This document shows positions 1 to 6,206 of a stretch of 11,419 nt of DNA, piece after piece. A model generated the notes under the pieces. It was given only the letters and a program-made list of their open reading frames with translations, searched no databases and had not been told where the DNA came from. The stretch's first letter is position 1. Every line of letters begins with the position of its first letter. A program made the position numbers and the translations under genes. Location: positions 571 through 11,989 of the forward strand of contig MFES01000016.1 of NCBI GenBank assembly GCA_001779955.1, given 5' to 3'. The DNA is from Candidatus Doudnabacteria bacterium RIFCSPHIGHO2_02_FULL_46_11. GTDB lineage: Bacteria; Patescibacteriota; Doudnabacteria; UBA920; 2-02-FULL-46-11.

Positions 1-1
1 G

Positions 2-2545
2 CTTGATCCCCAATGTGATGACGGCATTGATAATACCGATCCCGAAGATACCCTGGTTGATATGCTCGACCCTGGCTGTGCCGGGCCTGGCGATAACGAT
101 GAAACTGATATTGGTTCAACCGAATGCAGCGATGGTATTGATAATGCCGATCCCGAAGACACTTTGGTTGACATGAACGACCCTGGCTGTGCAGGGCCTG
201 GTGATAACGATGAAACTGATCCGCCACCGACAGGAACAGCGATCATTAAGGTATCAGAGGTAAATGGGGCTGGAAGCTGGGCAATAAACCCGGGGAATCA
301 TACTGGAACTAATAATAGTGTCCCGGCAAGTGCGGGCGGCACGACATATTTTATTACTGTTGATCCGCCAATCGGGCTCGACTATTTTGTAAAAGCATGC
401 GAAAACGGTCTTAACAACACTATTTGCAATGGCGAGATCAATGACCCTGACTCTGATTTAATGGTTACACCTGATAGCACCAAGAGTTTTGTTATTACTT
501 ACACCTGGACTGGCGGGGAATGTGACAATGGTTTAGATGATGACGGCGACGGCCCGATAGATATGGCTGATCCTGATTGCGAAAGTCCGCTAGATCCAAT
601 TGAGGCACCCACCTATTGTAGCGATGGAGTGGATAACGGCGTCCTAGGTAATGACGGTGATGGTTTAGTAGATTTAGCTGATCCCGGCTGTACAGATGAG
701 AATGATAACGACGAGCATCCTTTTAATAGTAGCGCACAGGCTGTAATTAATGTTTCCTATAGTGGCGGTAATGGTATTTGGAGTATTAATCCGGGGGATC
801 ATACCGCTAGTAGCAATACGGTTAGTGCCAGTGATAGCGGAAGTTCTTATATAATTACCGTTGATCCTGGTCCGGGATATAATTTTTCTGTTGCTGCATG
901 CCAAAATGGCACTAATAATACCTCATGCACAAATAATCTTAGCAGTTTGGTTGTTTTCTCTAACAACATTAAAAGTTTTGTGATTACTTTTGAACCAAGC
1001 AGCGTTACCCAGTGTAGCGACAACATAGACAACGACAGAGACAATCTAACTGACCTAAACGATCCGGGTTGCAATAATGACCCCAATGACGACGATGAAA
1101 CTGATCCGCCAATTGTTGATCCATTCCGTTGTAGTGACGGTATTGATAATGACAGCGACGGCTTAATTGATTTTCCCCAAGACCCGGGCTGTACGGCACC
1201 GACTGATAATGATGAATATAATATTTTTCTCCCCCCCCCGCCGCCTCCACCCCCGGGCTCTTACCAATGCAATGACTTTTTAGACAACGACGACGATAAC
1301 CTGGTTGATATGGACGATACGGGCTGCTCCGAGCCGACTGATGATATAGAAGCTAATATTTACCCACCCCCGTCAGCGCAATGTAGTGACGGTATTGATA
1401 ATGACAGCGACGGCTTAATTGACCACCCGGCTGACTTGGGCTGTGCAAGCCCTTGGGATAATAATGAAAATAACGGCCGGCCTCCTGAAGAATATGTTGC
1501 CACCATCAATGTTACGGTTAACGGCGGCGATCATGGTAGTTGGCTGATAATGCCTGACAATCATACGGGTACCAGTAACACGGTTTGGGCTCCAGGCAAC
1601 TATATTATTACGGTTTTTAATGATTCCGGTTATACCAGCATGACCGCGGCCTGCCAAGGACCGGGCGATACTTTTTGTACTGATGATATTAGCGCCCTGG
1701 ATATAAGCGGGGAAGAGGTTAAGAGTTTCATCATTACCTTCAGTTCTAATACGTTATTAGAAGACCCGGATATTTCTGCATCGTCCAATGCTTGCCTGCA
1801 AGTTAGCGTAAATCTTTCTGACGCCTCAAGCCCGCAAGTGGCCGACTCTTTCCGCCTGTGGCGCGATATTAACAGCGGTTTTACCAGTCCGGTTGATCTC
1901 GGTTCACATCCCGGCCCTAGTACCATAGTTTTAGATTCGGTTGCTGCCGGCGGCACTTATTATTACCGCGCACAGTCAGTTGTTATCTCTCCTTATCAGG
2001 AGTCGGGATATTCTGACTCGAGCGCGGTGAGCGTGGAGAACTGCGATGCCAATGTGGTTTCATCCGTAAGAATCGTTTCTATTAAACGCGGCAATCAGAC
2101 CATTGTTTATAATGACGGCAGCGGCGGAGGCTTAAGGTCCCGCGTTTACAACGGCGATGAGTTAACCTTGGATATTTCCTTAAATAATGTCGGCGGCTTG
2201 GGGGCCGAGGATATAAGTATCACCAACAATTACAGCAGTAACCTTCAGGTTATCGATTTTTCCTGCAGTGGCTGTGCCTCCGCACCCCAAGCGCCTTTCC
2301 CATCCGGAAACAGCGGCAGTTTGGGTGATTTGCCGCCGGATAGTACCTGGGTGGTTACCATGCGCATTGCCGTCAACAGCAACCGCGGCGGCATAAGCAG
2401 TTTAGACAGAATAGATAGTTGGGGAAGCGTGCTTTATACTGAAGAGGGGGGCAGTGATGAAGAAACTACTTACCGTTTAGGCCCGTTGGTCATGTATCTT
2501 TCCGGTTCGCAATCTACGCAATTCCAGGAACAAGCCCCAAGATAA
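2..2545 (+). CDS. Large mosaic surface protein with Asp-rich Cys-paired repeats (5' end missing)
   Basis: The frame is open from the window edge, so the N-terminus and any signal peptide are missing; 847 residues are visible. There are about eight short repeats of the form C-S-D-G-I-D-N-D-x-D-G-L-I-D-x-x-D-P-G-C (starting near bases 11, 121, 518, 614, 1011, 1127, 1266 and 1379). Each has a Cys pair around an Asp-rich DxDxDG-like loop, resembling MopE-type/calcium-loop repeats of exported proteins. Three longer beta-rich modules (about 236-512, 736-1000, 1496-1745) share a W-x-I-x-P-x-N/D-H-T-x-x-x-N-T/S-V core and end in KSF-I/V-ITF/Y. A fibronectin-III-like segment (1750-2045) and a DUF11-like beta domain (2050-2470) follow. 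A run of eight prolines separates repeats near 1232. No C-terminal anchor or sorting motif is visible. Extracellular adhesion or a cell-surface role is inferred from architecture; metal binding is likely from the motif only. Confidence -1.
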   Translation, partial: LDPQCDDGIDNTDPEDTLVDMLDPGCAGPGDNDETDIGSTECSDGIDNADPEDTLVDMNDPGCAGPGDNDETDPPPTGTAIIKVSEVNGAGSWAINPGNHTGTNNSVPASAGGTTYFITVDPPIGLDYFVKACENGLNNTICNGEINDPDSDLMVTPDSTKSFVITYTWTGGECDNGLDDDGDGPIDMADPDCESPLDPIEAPTYCSDGVDNGVLGNDGDGLVDLADPGCTDENDNDEHPFNSSAQAVINVSYSGGNGIWSINPGDHTASSNTVSASDSGSSYIITVDPGPGYNFSVAACQNGTNNTSCTNNLSSLVVFSNNIKSFVITFEPSSVTQCSDNIDNDRDNLTDLNDPGCNNDPNDDDETDPPIVDPFRCSDGIDNDSDGLIDFPQDPGCTAPTDNDEYNIFLPPPPPPPPGSYQCNDFLDNDDDNLVDMDDTGCSEPTDDIEANIYPPPSAQCSDGIDNDSDGLIDHPADLGCASPWDNNENNGRPPEEYVATINVTVNGGDHGSWLIMPDNHTGTSNTVWAPGNYIITVFNDSGYTSMTAACQGPGDTFCTDDISALDISGEEVKSFIITFSSNTLLEDPDISASSNACLQVSVNLSDASSPQVADSFRLWRDINSGFTSPVDLGSHPGPSTIVLDSVAAGGTYYYRAQSVVISPYQESGYSDSSAVSVENCDANVVSSVRIVSIKRGNQTIVYNDGSGGGLRSRVYNGDELTLDISLNNVGGLGAEDISITNNYSSNLQVIDFSCSGCASAPQAPFPSGNSGSLGDLPPDSTWVVTMRIAVNSNRGGISSLDRIDSWGSVLYTEEGGSDEETTYRLGPLVMYLSGSQSTQFQEQAPR
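16..219 (+). repeat. 111-nt tandem duplication encoding two Asp-rich repeats
   Basis: Bases from about 16 and from about 127 are near-identical copies with a period of 111 nt (37 codons). Most differences are synonymous third-base changes (ggc/ggt, gat/gac, ctg/ttg). Both copies have the atypical DNxDPEDTLVDM core rather than DNDxDGLID, so they descend from one another more recently than from the other repeats. The first copy touches the window edge. Confidence -1.
1130..1422 (+). repeat. Two exact 41-nt direct repeats inside the surface-protein gene
   Basis: Bases 1130-1170 and 1382-1422 are identical over 41 nt, 252 nt apart and in the same frame. Both encode CSDGIDNDSDGLI(D). Exact DNA identity, when the other repeats have drifted, points to recent duplication or gene conversion and marks a likely site for length change by recombination. 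Confidence -1.
1229..1257 (+). repeat. C9 homopolymer in a polyproline codon run
   Basis: Nine consecutive C (1231-1239) begin a tract that encodes eight prolines between two Asp-rich repeats. The tract is a linker in the protein. A C9 run is prone to slippage, and eight prolines in a row normally need EF-P for efficient translation. Confidence -1.
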
Positions 2546-2553
2546 AAAAATTA

Positions 2554-2562
2554 TGGTATAAT
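2554..2562 (+). promoter_or_regulatory. Extended -10 promoter for the 2651 gene
   Basis: TATAAT at 2557-2562 is preceded by TGG, giving a perfect TGnTATAAT extended -10 eleven bases after the upstream stop codon. No convincing -35 lies in the expected place (it would fall in the end of the surface-protein gene), which an extended -10 can tolerate. Transcription would start near 2569 and include the conserved leader. Confidence -1.
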
Positions 2563-2588
2563 TAAATAAATCATCAAGAAAGGAAAAA

Positions 2589-2650
2589 CTAAAAATTTCG
2601 TTAACCTCGGGTCAAATTAAAACCCAAGATTATAGAGGTAATTATACGGG
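2589..2650 (+). promoter_or_regulatory. Conserved ~60-nt leader, copy 1 (shared with rpmE)
   Basis: From TTCGTTAACCTCGGGTC (start 2597) to the ATG, this leader matches the reverse complement of the sequence just upstream of rpmE (5630-5691), with roughly eight mismatches in 60 nt. Both copies can fold CTCGGGT against ACCCAAG (one C-A mismatch, 9-nt A-rich loop). Both then read ATTATnGnGGTAAnTATACnGG before the start codon. The GAGGT (2635-2639) is the only Shine-Dalgarno-like sequence. It is probably a cis-acting translation or transcription control element; the signal it responds to is unknown. Confidence -1.
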
Positions 2651-3139
2651 ATGGAACAAGGAATGTTCAAAAAAATATTAATACTCGTGCTGATTATTGC
2701 CGCCCTTGTTGTCGGCGCGTACTTGATAGCCAATCAGTTCGGTTCAAAAATCGACTCGCCGCAGGGCAGCGCCGCTGACGGCGTTAAGATAGAGCAGGTT
2801 GACTTGGTCAACACCTTAACTCCGCAAGAGAGATTGCCCAAGGGTTTTCCTTCAGACGTGCCGGTTGAGACGGCAAGCGTAACCCAGAGTTTCAGCGCTG
2901 ATTATAATGAGCGAAACGTAAAGCAAAGTTCGCTGACCTATTTATCGGAGAAAAGTTTTGACGAAAAGTACCAGGAGTACAAAACTTTTATGGACCGAAA
3001 CGATTATACCTACAAGGAAAGCGGGCCTAATTTGACGGTCAGGGCGCTTTCGGGCAAAAAAAATAACGCCGATTTAGTGGTCGTGGTTAGTGACAAAGGC
3101 GATAAAGTTCAGGTTCAGATTTCTTACGTGGAAAGATAG
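2651..3139 (+). CDS. Membrane-anchored small protein, family not recognised
   Basis: 162 residues. After a short MEQGMFKK lead comes one hydrophobic segment (about residues 8-28, ILILVLIIAALVVGAYLIAN), then a polar domain of about 130 residues that should lie outside the membrane. The segment LPKGFPSDVPVE (about residues 62-73) is followed by an alternating charged/aromatic stretch and a beta-rich C-terminus. No Cys or lipobox is present. The ATG at 2651 was chosen because the conserved leader ends exactly there; an ATG at 2663 is the alternative. The gene is monocistronic with its own promoter and ends at a strong hairpin. Its function is unknown; it shares its 5' leader with rpmE, which suggests co-regulation with ribosomal protein synthesis or shared descent of the upstream region. 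Confidence -1.
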   Translation: MEQGMFKKILILVLIIAALVVGAYLIANQFGSKIDSPQGSAADGVKIEQVDLVNTLTPQERLPKGFPSDVPVETASVTQSFSADYNERNVKQSSLTYLSEKSFDEKYQEYKTFMDRNDYTYKESGPNLTVRALSGKKNNADLVVVVSDKGDKVQVQISYVER

Positions 3140-3151
3140 ATTTACTTATTT

Positions 3152-3185
3152 CAGGTCAGACCTCGGCAGACGGAGGTCTGACCTG
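3152..3185. terminator. 13-bp palindrome between convergent genes
   Basis: CAGGTCAGACCTC (3152-3164) pairs perfectly with GAGGTCTGACCTG (3173-3185) around an 8-nt loop. It sits between the convergent 2651 gene and prmC, so it can act on both strands. There is no T-run on either side, so it may be a REP-like palindrome or mRNA-end stabiliser rather than a classical intrinsic terminator. Confidence -1.
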
Positions 3186-3205
3186 TGCTCATGACTTTAG
3201 GATTG

Positions 3206-4102
3206 CTACGCGACGCGTCGGGCAGTGAAATTTATCTCTACTACACGATCGAATCCGGCGTAGTCTTTTTTTATTTTTATTTTTGCTTGGGGTAAATATT
3301 TTTTCACCAAATTTGTTATGGCCCGGCCTTGTTTATAGCCGATTTCTAAAATTATATAATCTCCGTTTTGCCTAATTTGCGCGTACTGCTTGAGCAGTTT
3401 TTCGATTAGTTCGAGGCCCGCTTTGCCGCCGGCGAGCGCAAGTCTCGGCTCATATTTGAGATGACTTTTTGTAGCTTCGCTTGAAGTTAAATAGGGCAGA
3501 TTGGCGGTGATTAACCAAGGATGGGGGAGCCGGGCCTCAATTATCGGATCGAGTAGGTTACCGCGCAAAAGTTTTATTTTCACTTTATTGCGCCTTGCGT
3601 TAATTCTTGATACCTTGAGCGCTTCGTTAGAAATGTCGGTTCCGAAAATTTTTGATTTTTGATTTTTGATTTTTGATTTTTTTTCTATTGCCTTGGCGAT
3701 TGAAATGGCGATCGCGCCCGAGCCTGTGCCGATGTCAATTACAGACCGTATTCCGTATTTAGTATTACGAATTACGGCTAGAGTTTCCTGCACTAAAATT
3801 TCGGTGTCCGGGCGGGGGATTAAAACATCCGGCGTTACCTTAAAGTCTAGCCCGTAAAAATTAATTTTTCCGAGAATGTAAGCCATCGGTTCTTTTCTTT
3901 GCCGCCGCTTTAGGAGTCGTTTGAAAATTGAAAATTGAAATTTGAAAATTGTTTTATTGGGGTGGGCATAAAGAAAAGACCTGCCTTTTTTTAGAACTTG
4001 ACCGAGGAGCAGGTCTGTTTCGAACTCCGGGTTTAAAACAATATTTTGGAGTTTACGGTAACCCAGTACCTGTATTTCTTTTATCGTCAATGTTATGGAC
4101 AT
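3206..4102 (-). CDS. prmC: Release factor glutamine N5-methyltransferase PrmC (HemK)
   Basis: 298 residues from the ATG at 4102; an upstream TTG at 4111 would add three residues. PrmC methylates the Gln of the GGQ motif in class I release factors, and prfA lies directly upstream on the same strand, which fits. Visible features are an N-terminal helical domain, EPMAYILG (about 71-78), PRPDTE (96-101), the SAM-binding motif DIGTGSGAIAI (123-133) and a C-terminal GFDRVVE. The catalytic signature, normally NPPY, is NLPY (201-204), as in KsgA-type rRNA methyltransferases. Context and the rest of the fold still favour PrmC. Two AT-rich repeat tracts lie inside the frame and encode low-complexity K/S/N/Q and F/I/K stretches (residues 51-61 and 141-152). 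No strong Shine-Dalgarno is present. Confidence -1.
   Translation of the reverse strand: MSITLTIKEIQVLGYRKLQNIVLNPEFETDLLLGQVLKKGRSFLYAHPNKTIFKFQFSIFKRLLKRRQRKEPMAYILGKINFYGLDFKVTPDVLIPRPDTEILVQETLAVIRNTKYGIRSVIDIGTGSGAIAISIAKAIEKKSKIKNQKSKIFGTDISNEALKVSRINARRNKVKIKLLRGNLLDPIIEARLPHPWLITANLPYLTSSEATKSHLKYEPRLALAGGKAGLELIEKLLKQYAQIRQNGDYIILEIGYKQGRAITNLVKKYLPQAKIKIKKDYAGFDRVVEINFTARRVA
3651..3683. repeat. GATTTTT short tandem repeat inside prmC
   Basis: The unit TTTTTGA recurs about four times and ends in a T8 run. On the coding strand it gives KKSKIKNQKSKI between SAM motif I and the next strand of the Rossmann fold. The same unit appears in the non-coding sequence at about 9474-9506. Confidence -1.
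3921..3951. repeat. TTGAAAATTGAAAATT repeat inside prmC
   Basis: A TTGAAAA-type tract within the N-terminal domain of prmC encodes TIFKFQFSIFK. The reverse-complement sequence CAATTTTCAA recurs in the AT-rich tsf/TPR spacer near 7599-7616, so a spacer-type repeat is present in frame in a conserved gene. Confidence -1.
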
Positions 4103-4214
4103 AAGCTTCAAACTTCAACACTCAAACTTCAATAAAATTCCAAGCCCCAAGTCTCAAATTTTTAAGTTTGGATTTTGAAGTTTTGTTGAAGGTTGGAGTT
4201 TGATGCTTGAGGGT
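4103..4214. repeat. AT-rich imperfect inverted repeat between prfA and prmC
   Basis: Left arm, about 4105-4143, is built of TTCAAAC/CTTCAA units. Right arm, about 4168-4213, is its approximate reverse complement (TTGGATTTTGAAGTTTTG and onward). Together they can form a long mismatched hairpin in the transcript joining prfA to prmC. There is no gene here. The design matches the 7591-7689 spacer. Confidence -1.
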
Positions 4215-5282
4215 TTAAGAATTTTCTAATTCTTTTAGCTTTTCTTGTTCCTCGAGATCTTTCAGCTGTGAAATGATTTCCTCAATATCACCGTCCATTC
4301 TGGATTCGATTTGGTGAAAATTTTCATTAAGCCTATGGTCCGTAATGCGGTCTTGCGGGAAATTGTAGGTTCTAATTTTGTCGCTTCTTTCCGCGCCTTT
4401 GATTTGGCTTTGCCTGGTCTGTCGCAATTGTTTATCGCGCTCCTCGGTGTAATGCGCAGCCACACGGGCAAGCAAAACGCGCCAGGCTTTTTCGCGGTTC
4501 TGGGCCTGCGAGCGTTCATCTTGGCACTGGGCGGTGATGCCCGTAGGTAGGTGGACCATTCTGATGGCCGAATAGGTGGTGTTTACGCTTTGTCCGCCGT
4601 GGCCGCTTGAGGTGGTTGCTTCCATTTTTACGTCTTTCGGATCAAGATTAAACGCCTTTTCGTCCACCATTGGCAGTACGGCCACGCTTGCGGTTGAAGT
4701 GTGGACGCGTCCGCTTTTTTCCGTATTCGGCACTCTTTGCACGCGGTGCACGCCGCCTTCGTATCTAAGCTTTCCGTAGGCGCCGTCGCCCTTAACTTCA
4801 ATGATGGCTTCCTTAAGCCCACCAAGCTCGGATCGGCTGATGCTGTCCGTATCAACTTTAAAACCATGGCGTTCGCTAAATCTGGTGTACATACGCATTA
4901 GTTCCGCCGCAAAAAGCCCAGCTTCATCACCGCCGGTGCCGGCCCGGATTTCTAAAATGGCGTTGCCGCTGTCAGCCGGATCGCGGGGGAGAAGGAGTTT
5001 TTTTAATTCATCCTCAAGCTTGGGCAAAGCACTCTTTATTTTTTCTATTTCATCCTCGGCCAGCTTTTTTAGTTCCGTTCCATCCTCTTCTTGTTCAGCG
5101 ATACTTTTATTTTCGGCCAATTCCTTTTCCATTCTTTCTAATTCGGCGGCTTTTTCGATAATTCGGCCAAGCTCAATATGCCGGCGCGTCAGTTTTTTTA
5201 TTCTATCGCGCGCCGGGTTGCTGCTTAGTTCTTCAGTTATTCCGGCATATTCTTTTTTCAGGTTATCAATCGGTAATTGCAT
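4215..5282 (-). CDS. prfA: Peptide chain release factor 1
   Basis: 355 residues, close to the usual ~360. RF1 recognises UAA and UAG in the ribosomal A site and triggers peptide release. The N-terminal coiled-coil domain (about 1-100) is rich in Glu/Lys. The recognition segment reads RVQRVPNTEKSGRVHTSTASVAV (about 180-202 of the protein, with the tripeptide at 185-187). This is the RF1 type, but the usual P-A/V-T is P-N-T. The catalytic GGQ is at 229-231 within SSGHGGQSVN. The ATG at 5282 (MQLPIDNLKK) fits the family start; an ATG at 5357 would add 25 unrelated residues across a hairpin. It lies between rpmE and prmC on one strand, and PrmC is expected to methylate its GGQ Gln. Confidence -1.
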   Translation of the reverse strand: MQLPIDNLKKEYAGITEELSSNPARDRIKKLTRRHIELGRIIEKAAELERMEKELAENKSIAEQEEDGTELKKLAEDEIEKIKSALPKLEDELKKLLLPRDPADSGNAILEIRAGTGGDEAGLFAAELMRMYTRFSERHGFKVDTDSISRSELGGLKEAIIEVKGDGAYGKLRYEGGVHRVQRVPNTEKSGRVHTSTASVAVLPMVDEKAFNLDPKDVKMEATTSSGHGGQSVNTTYSAIRMVHLPTGITAQCQDERSQAQNREKAWRVLLARVAAHYTEERDKQLRQTRQSQIKGAERSDKIRTYNFPQDRITDHRLNENFHQIESRMDGDIEEIISQLKDLEEQEKLKELENS

Positions 5283-5312
5283 GAATATATTATAAAGGTT
5301 TGGAGGCGAAAC

Positions 5313-5361
5313 AAAAAGACGAGAATGCTTGCCCTGTCTGATACAGGCAGGGGACACCTCG
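5313..5361 (-). terminator. Probable intrinsic terminator after rpmE
   Basis: On the minus strand, a 9-bp stem (5352-5344 with 5340-5332, loop TAT, one G-T pair) is enclosed by CGAG/CTCG and followed by TTTTT (5317-5313). It would separate rpmE from prfA, either fully or as an attenuator. The internal loops make the fold less certain. Confidence -1.
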
Positions 5362-5377
5362 CCTTTTAAAACTCAAG

Positions 5378-5629
5378 CTACGCTTCCTTGGTTTTTCGAA
5401 CCCGGACTTTTTTGGTTTTTGGTTCCACGGCTTTTGCGGCGCGGGCTCGGAATTTTTCAACTCGGCCGCGGGTGTCAACCAACCTTTCCTCGCCCGTGTA
5501 ATAAGGGTGGCAGACAGCACAAATTTCCACCTGCATTTTTGCGACAGTGGATCCGGTGACTATTTGATTGCCGCAGGCGCAGCTGATGACCGCGTCTTTA
5601 TAGTATTGCGGGTGAATTGATTGCTTCAT
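5378..5629 (-). CDS. rpmE: 50S ribosomal protein L31, zinc-binding type
   Basis: 83 residues, slightly longer than the ~70 of E. coli L31 because of a Lys/Arg-rich tail. It starts MKQSIHPQYY, typical of bacterial L31. Cys 17, 19, 37 and 40 (CAC and CAVCHPYYTG) form the zinc site of the Cys-containing form, which is often tied to zinc supply in other bacteria. The ATG at 5629 immediately follows the conserved leader that also precedes the 2651 gene. prfA lies downstream on the same strand, after a probable terminator. Identification is secure. Confidence -1.
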   Translation of the reverse strand: MKQSIHPQYYKDAVISCACGNQIVTGSTVAKMQVEICAVCHPYYTGEERLVDTRGRVEKFRARAAKAVEPKTKKVRVRKTKEA

Positions 5630-5691
5630 CCTGTATATTTACCCCGATAATCTTGGGTTTTGGTTCGACCCGAGGTTAACGAAGTTTTAAG
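5630..5691 (-). promoter_or_regulatory. Conserved ~60-nt leader, copy 2 (rpmE)
   Basis: Read on the minus strand it runs from ACTTCGTTAACCTCGGGTCG to the rpmE ATG and matches the plus-strand leader at 2589-2650. The CTCGGGT/ACCCAAG hairpin is kept, and four of the differences fall in its loop or just outside it. A purine-rich GGGGTAA lies 12-17 nt before ATG. It is a candidate L31 leader or other cis-acting element. Confidence -1.
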
Positions 5692-5747
5692 CTATTATTT
5701 TCTAATTTCCCGTATTACTTACATAATTCCAAGATTGAGCTGGAGAA

Positions 5748-5784
5748 TCCCAGTAGTAGTCCGCCCAGGGCGGACACTACGGGA
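5748..5784. repeat. GC-rich palindrome, 16 bp with two A bulges
   Basis: TCCC-a-GTAGT-a-GTCCGCC pairs with GGCGGAC-ACTAC-GGGA around a CAG loop. It sits in the divergent rpmE/rpsB spacer upstream of both transcripts, so it is not an obvious terminator. It resembles extragenic palindromes; a protein-binding or insulating role is possible. Confidence -1.
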
Positions 5785-5796
5785 CACGCCATCGGG

Positions 5797-5822
5797 GAAG
5801 TTATACAGGATTTCATAACTTC
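5797..5822. repeat. 8-bp inverted repeat GAAGTTAT/ATAACTTC
   Basis: GAAGTTAT (5797-5804) and ATAACTTC (5815-5822) are perfect inverted copies 10 nt apart, about 26 nt upstream of the rpsB -35 box. The size and spacing suit a dimeric operator or a weak hairpin. No binding protein can be named. Confidence -1.
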
Positions 5823-5847
5823 GACATTTTAACACCGTTTTAAAGCC

Positions 5848-5876
5848 TTGGCAAGGCCCGTTATATATGTTATGCT
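5848..5876 (+). promoter_or_regulatory. Promoter for the rpsB-tsf transcript
   Basis: TTGGCA (5848-5853, 5 of 6 to consensus), a 17-nt spacer and TATGCT (5871-5876, 4 of 6), preceded by TGT as an extended -10. Expected start is near 5883, giving a leader of about 325 nt before the rpsB ATG. Confidence -1.
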
Positions 5877-5882
5877 TTTTTG

Positions 5883-6206
5883 GCTTTACCCCCACACTTA
5901 AGTTTGTGGGGATGCCCTCTGCACTATTGTTAGTTCAATAGGTGTGGGGGTTAATTATTTATTTCTCATTTTTCTGGACCGAGCTGCCTTGATTTAAGCA
6001 CTTCTAGGTTTAAATTCCATGCTCGGAATGAAGGAAAAAGAGGTTCAAAGGCTCCCTTTCGACTAAATAATGATTGCGAGCATCTGGTCTTTGCCAGTGC
6101 GAACAAAACCTATTTAAGGGAAGGGATGTAGGTGGGAGGAGGGAAGACCGGTCCGCAAGTTAACATGCGGACAAGGTTGCCCTACCCTAGGAAATTTAGG
6201 TTATTT
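5883..6206 (+). promoter_or_regulatory. Long structured rpsB leader with two exclusive 5' hairpins
   Basis: The transcript would begin with ACCCCCACAC (5888-5897), which can pair either locally with TGTGGGG (5905-5911) or over 10 bp with GTGTGGGGGT (5942-5951). The long form encloses a 6-bp hairpin CTATTG/CAATAG (5924-5941). Further helices are CCGAGC/GCTCGG (5979/6021), GCA-t-CTGG/CCAG-TGC (6080-6100) and GTCCGCA/TGCGGAC (6151-6172). There is no gene here; a GTG-started extension of S2 from 6132 is judged false. This is a likely autoregulatory or riboswitch-like leader for rpsB, as S2 feedback on rpsB-tsf is known in other bacteria. Confidence -1.

Noticed and set aside
1630..1956. Minus-strand frame of 108 residues inside the surface-protein gene
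   Set aside because: It overlaps a repeat-rich coding region with clear plus-strand domains and lacks any signals.
2..2545. UGA recoding as in Gracilibacteria/Absconditabacteria
   Set aside because: All genes are full length under the standard code with no in-frame TGA, so absence of TGA stops alone is not enough.
4801..5295. A 164-residue plus-strand frame opposite prfA
   Set aside because: It is Ser/Leu-rich low complexity, antisense to a clear RF1 coding region, with no expression signals.
5283..5357. N-terminal extension of RF1 from an ATG at 5357
   Set aside because: The added residues are unlike RF1 and are encoded by the probable rpmE terminator hairpin.
6132..6206. N-terminal extension of S2 from a GTG at 6132
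   Set aside because: S2 homologues begin near MQDVSLADLL; the extra 25 codons overlap a perfect 7-bp leader hairpin.
5883..6206. tmRNA, RNase P RNA or SRP RNA in the rpsB upstream region
   Set aside because: None of their conserved core sequences is present, there is no tRNA-like end, and position fits a leader.
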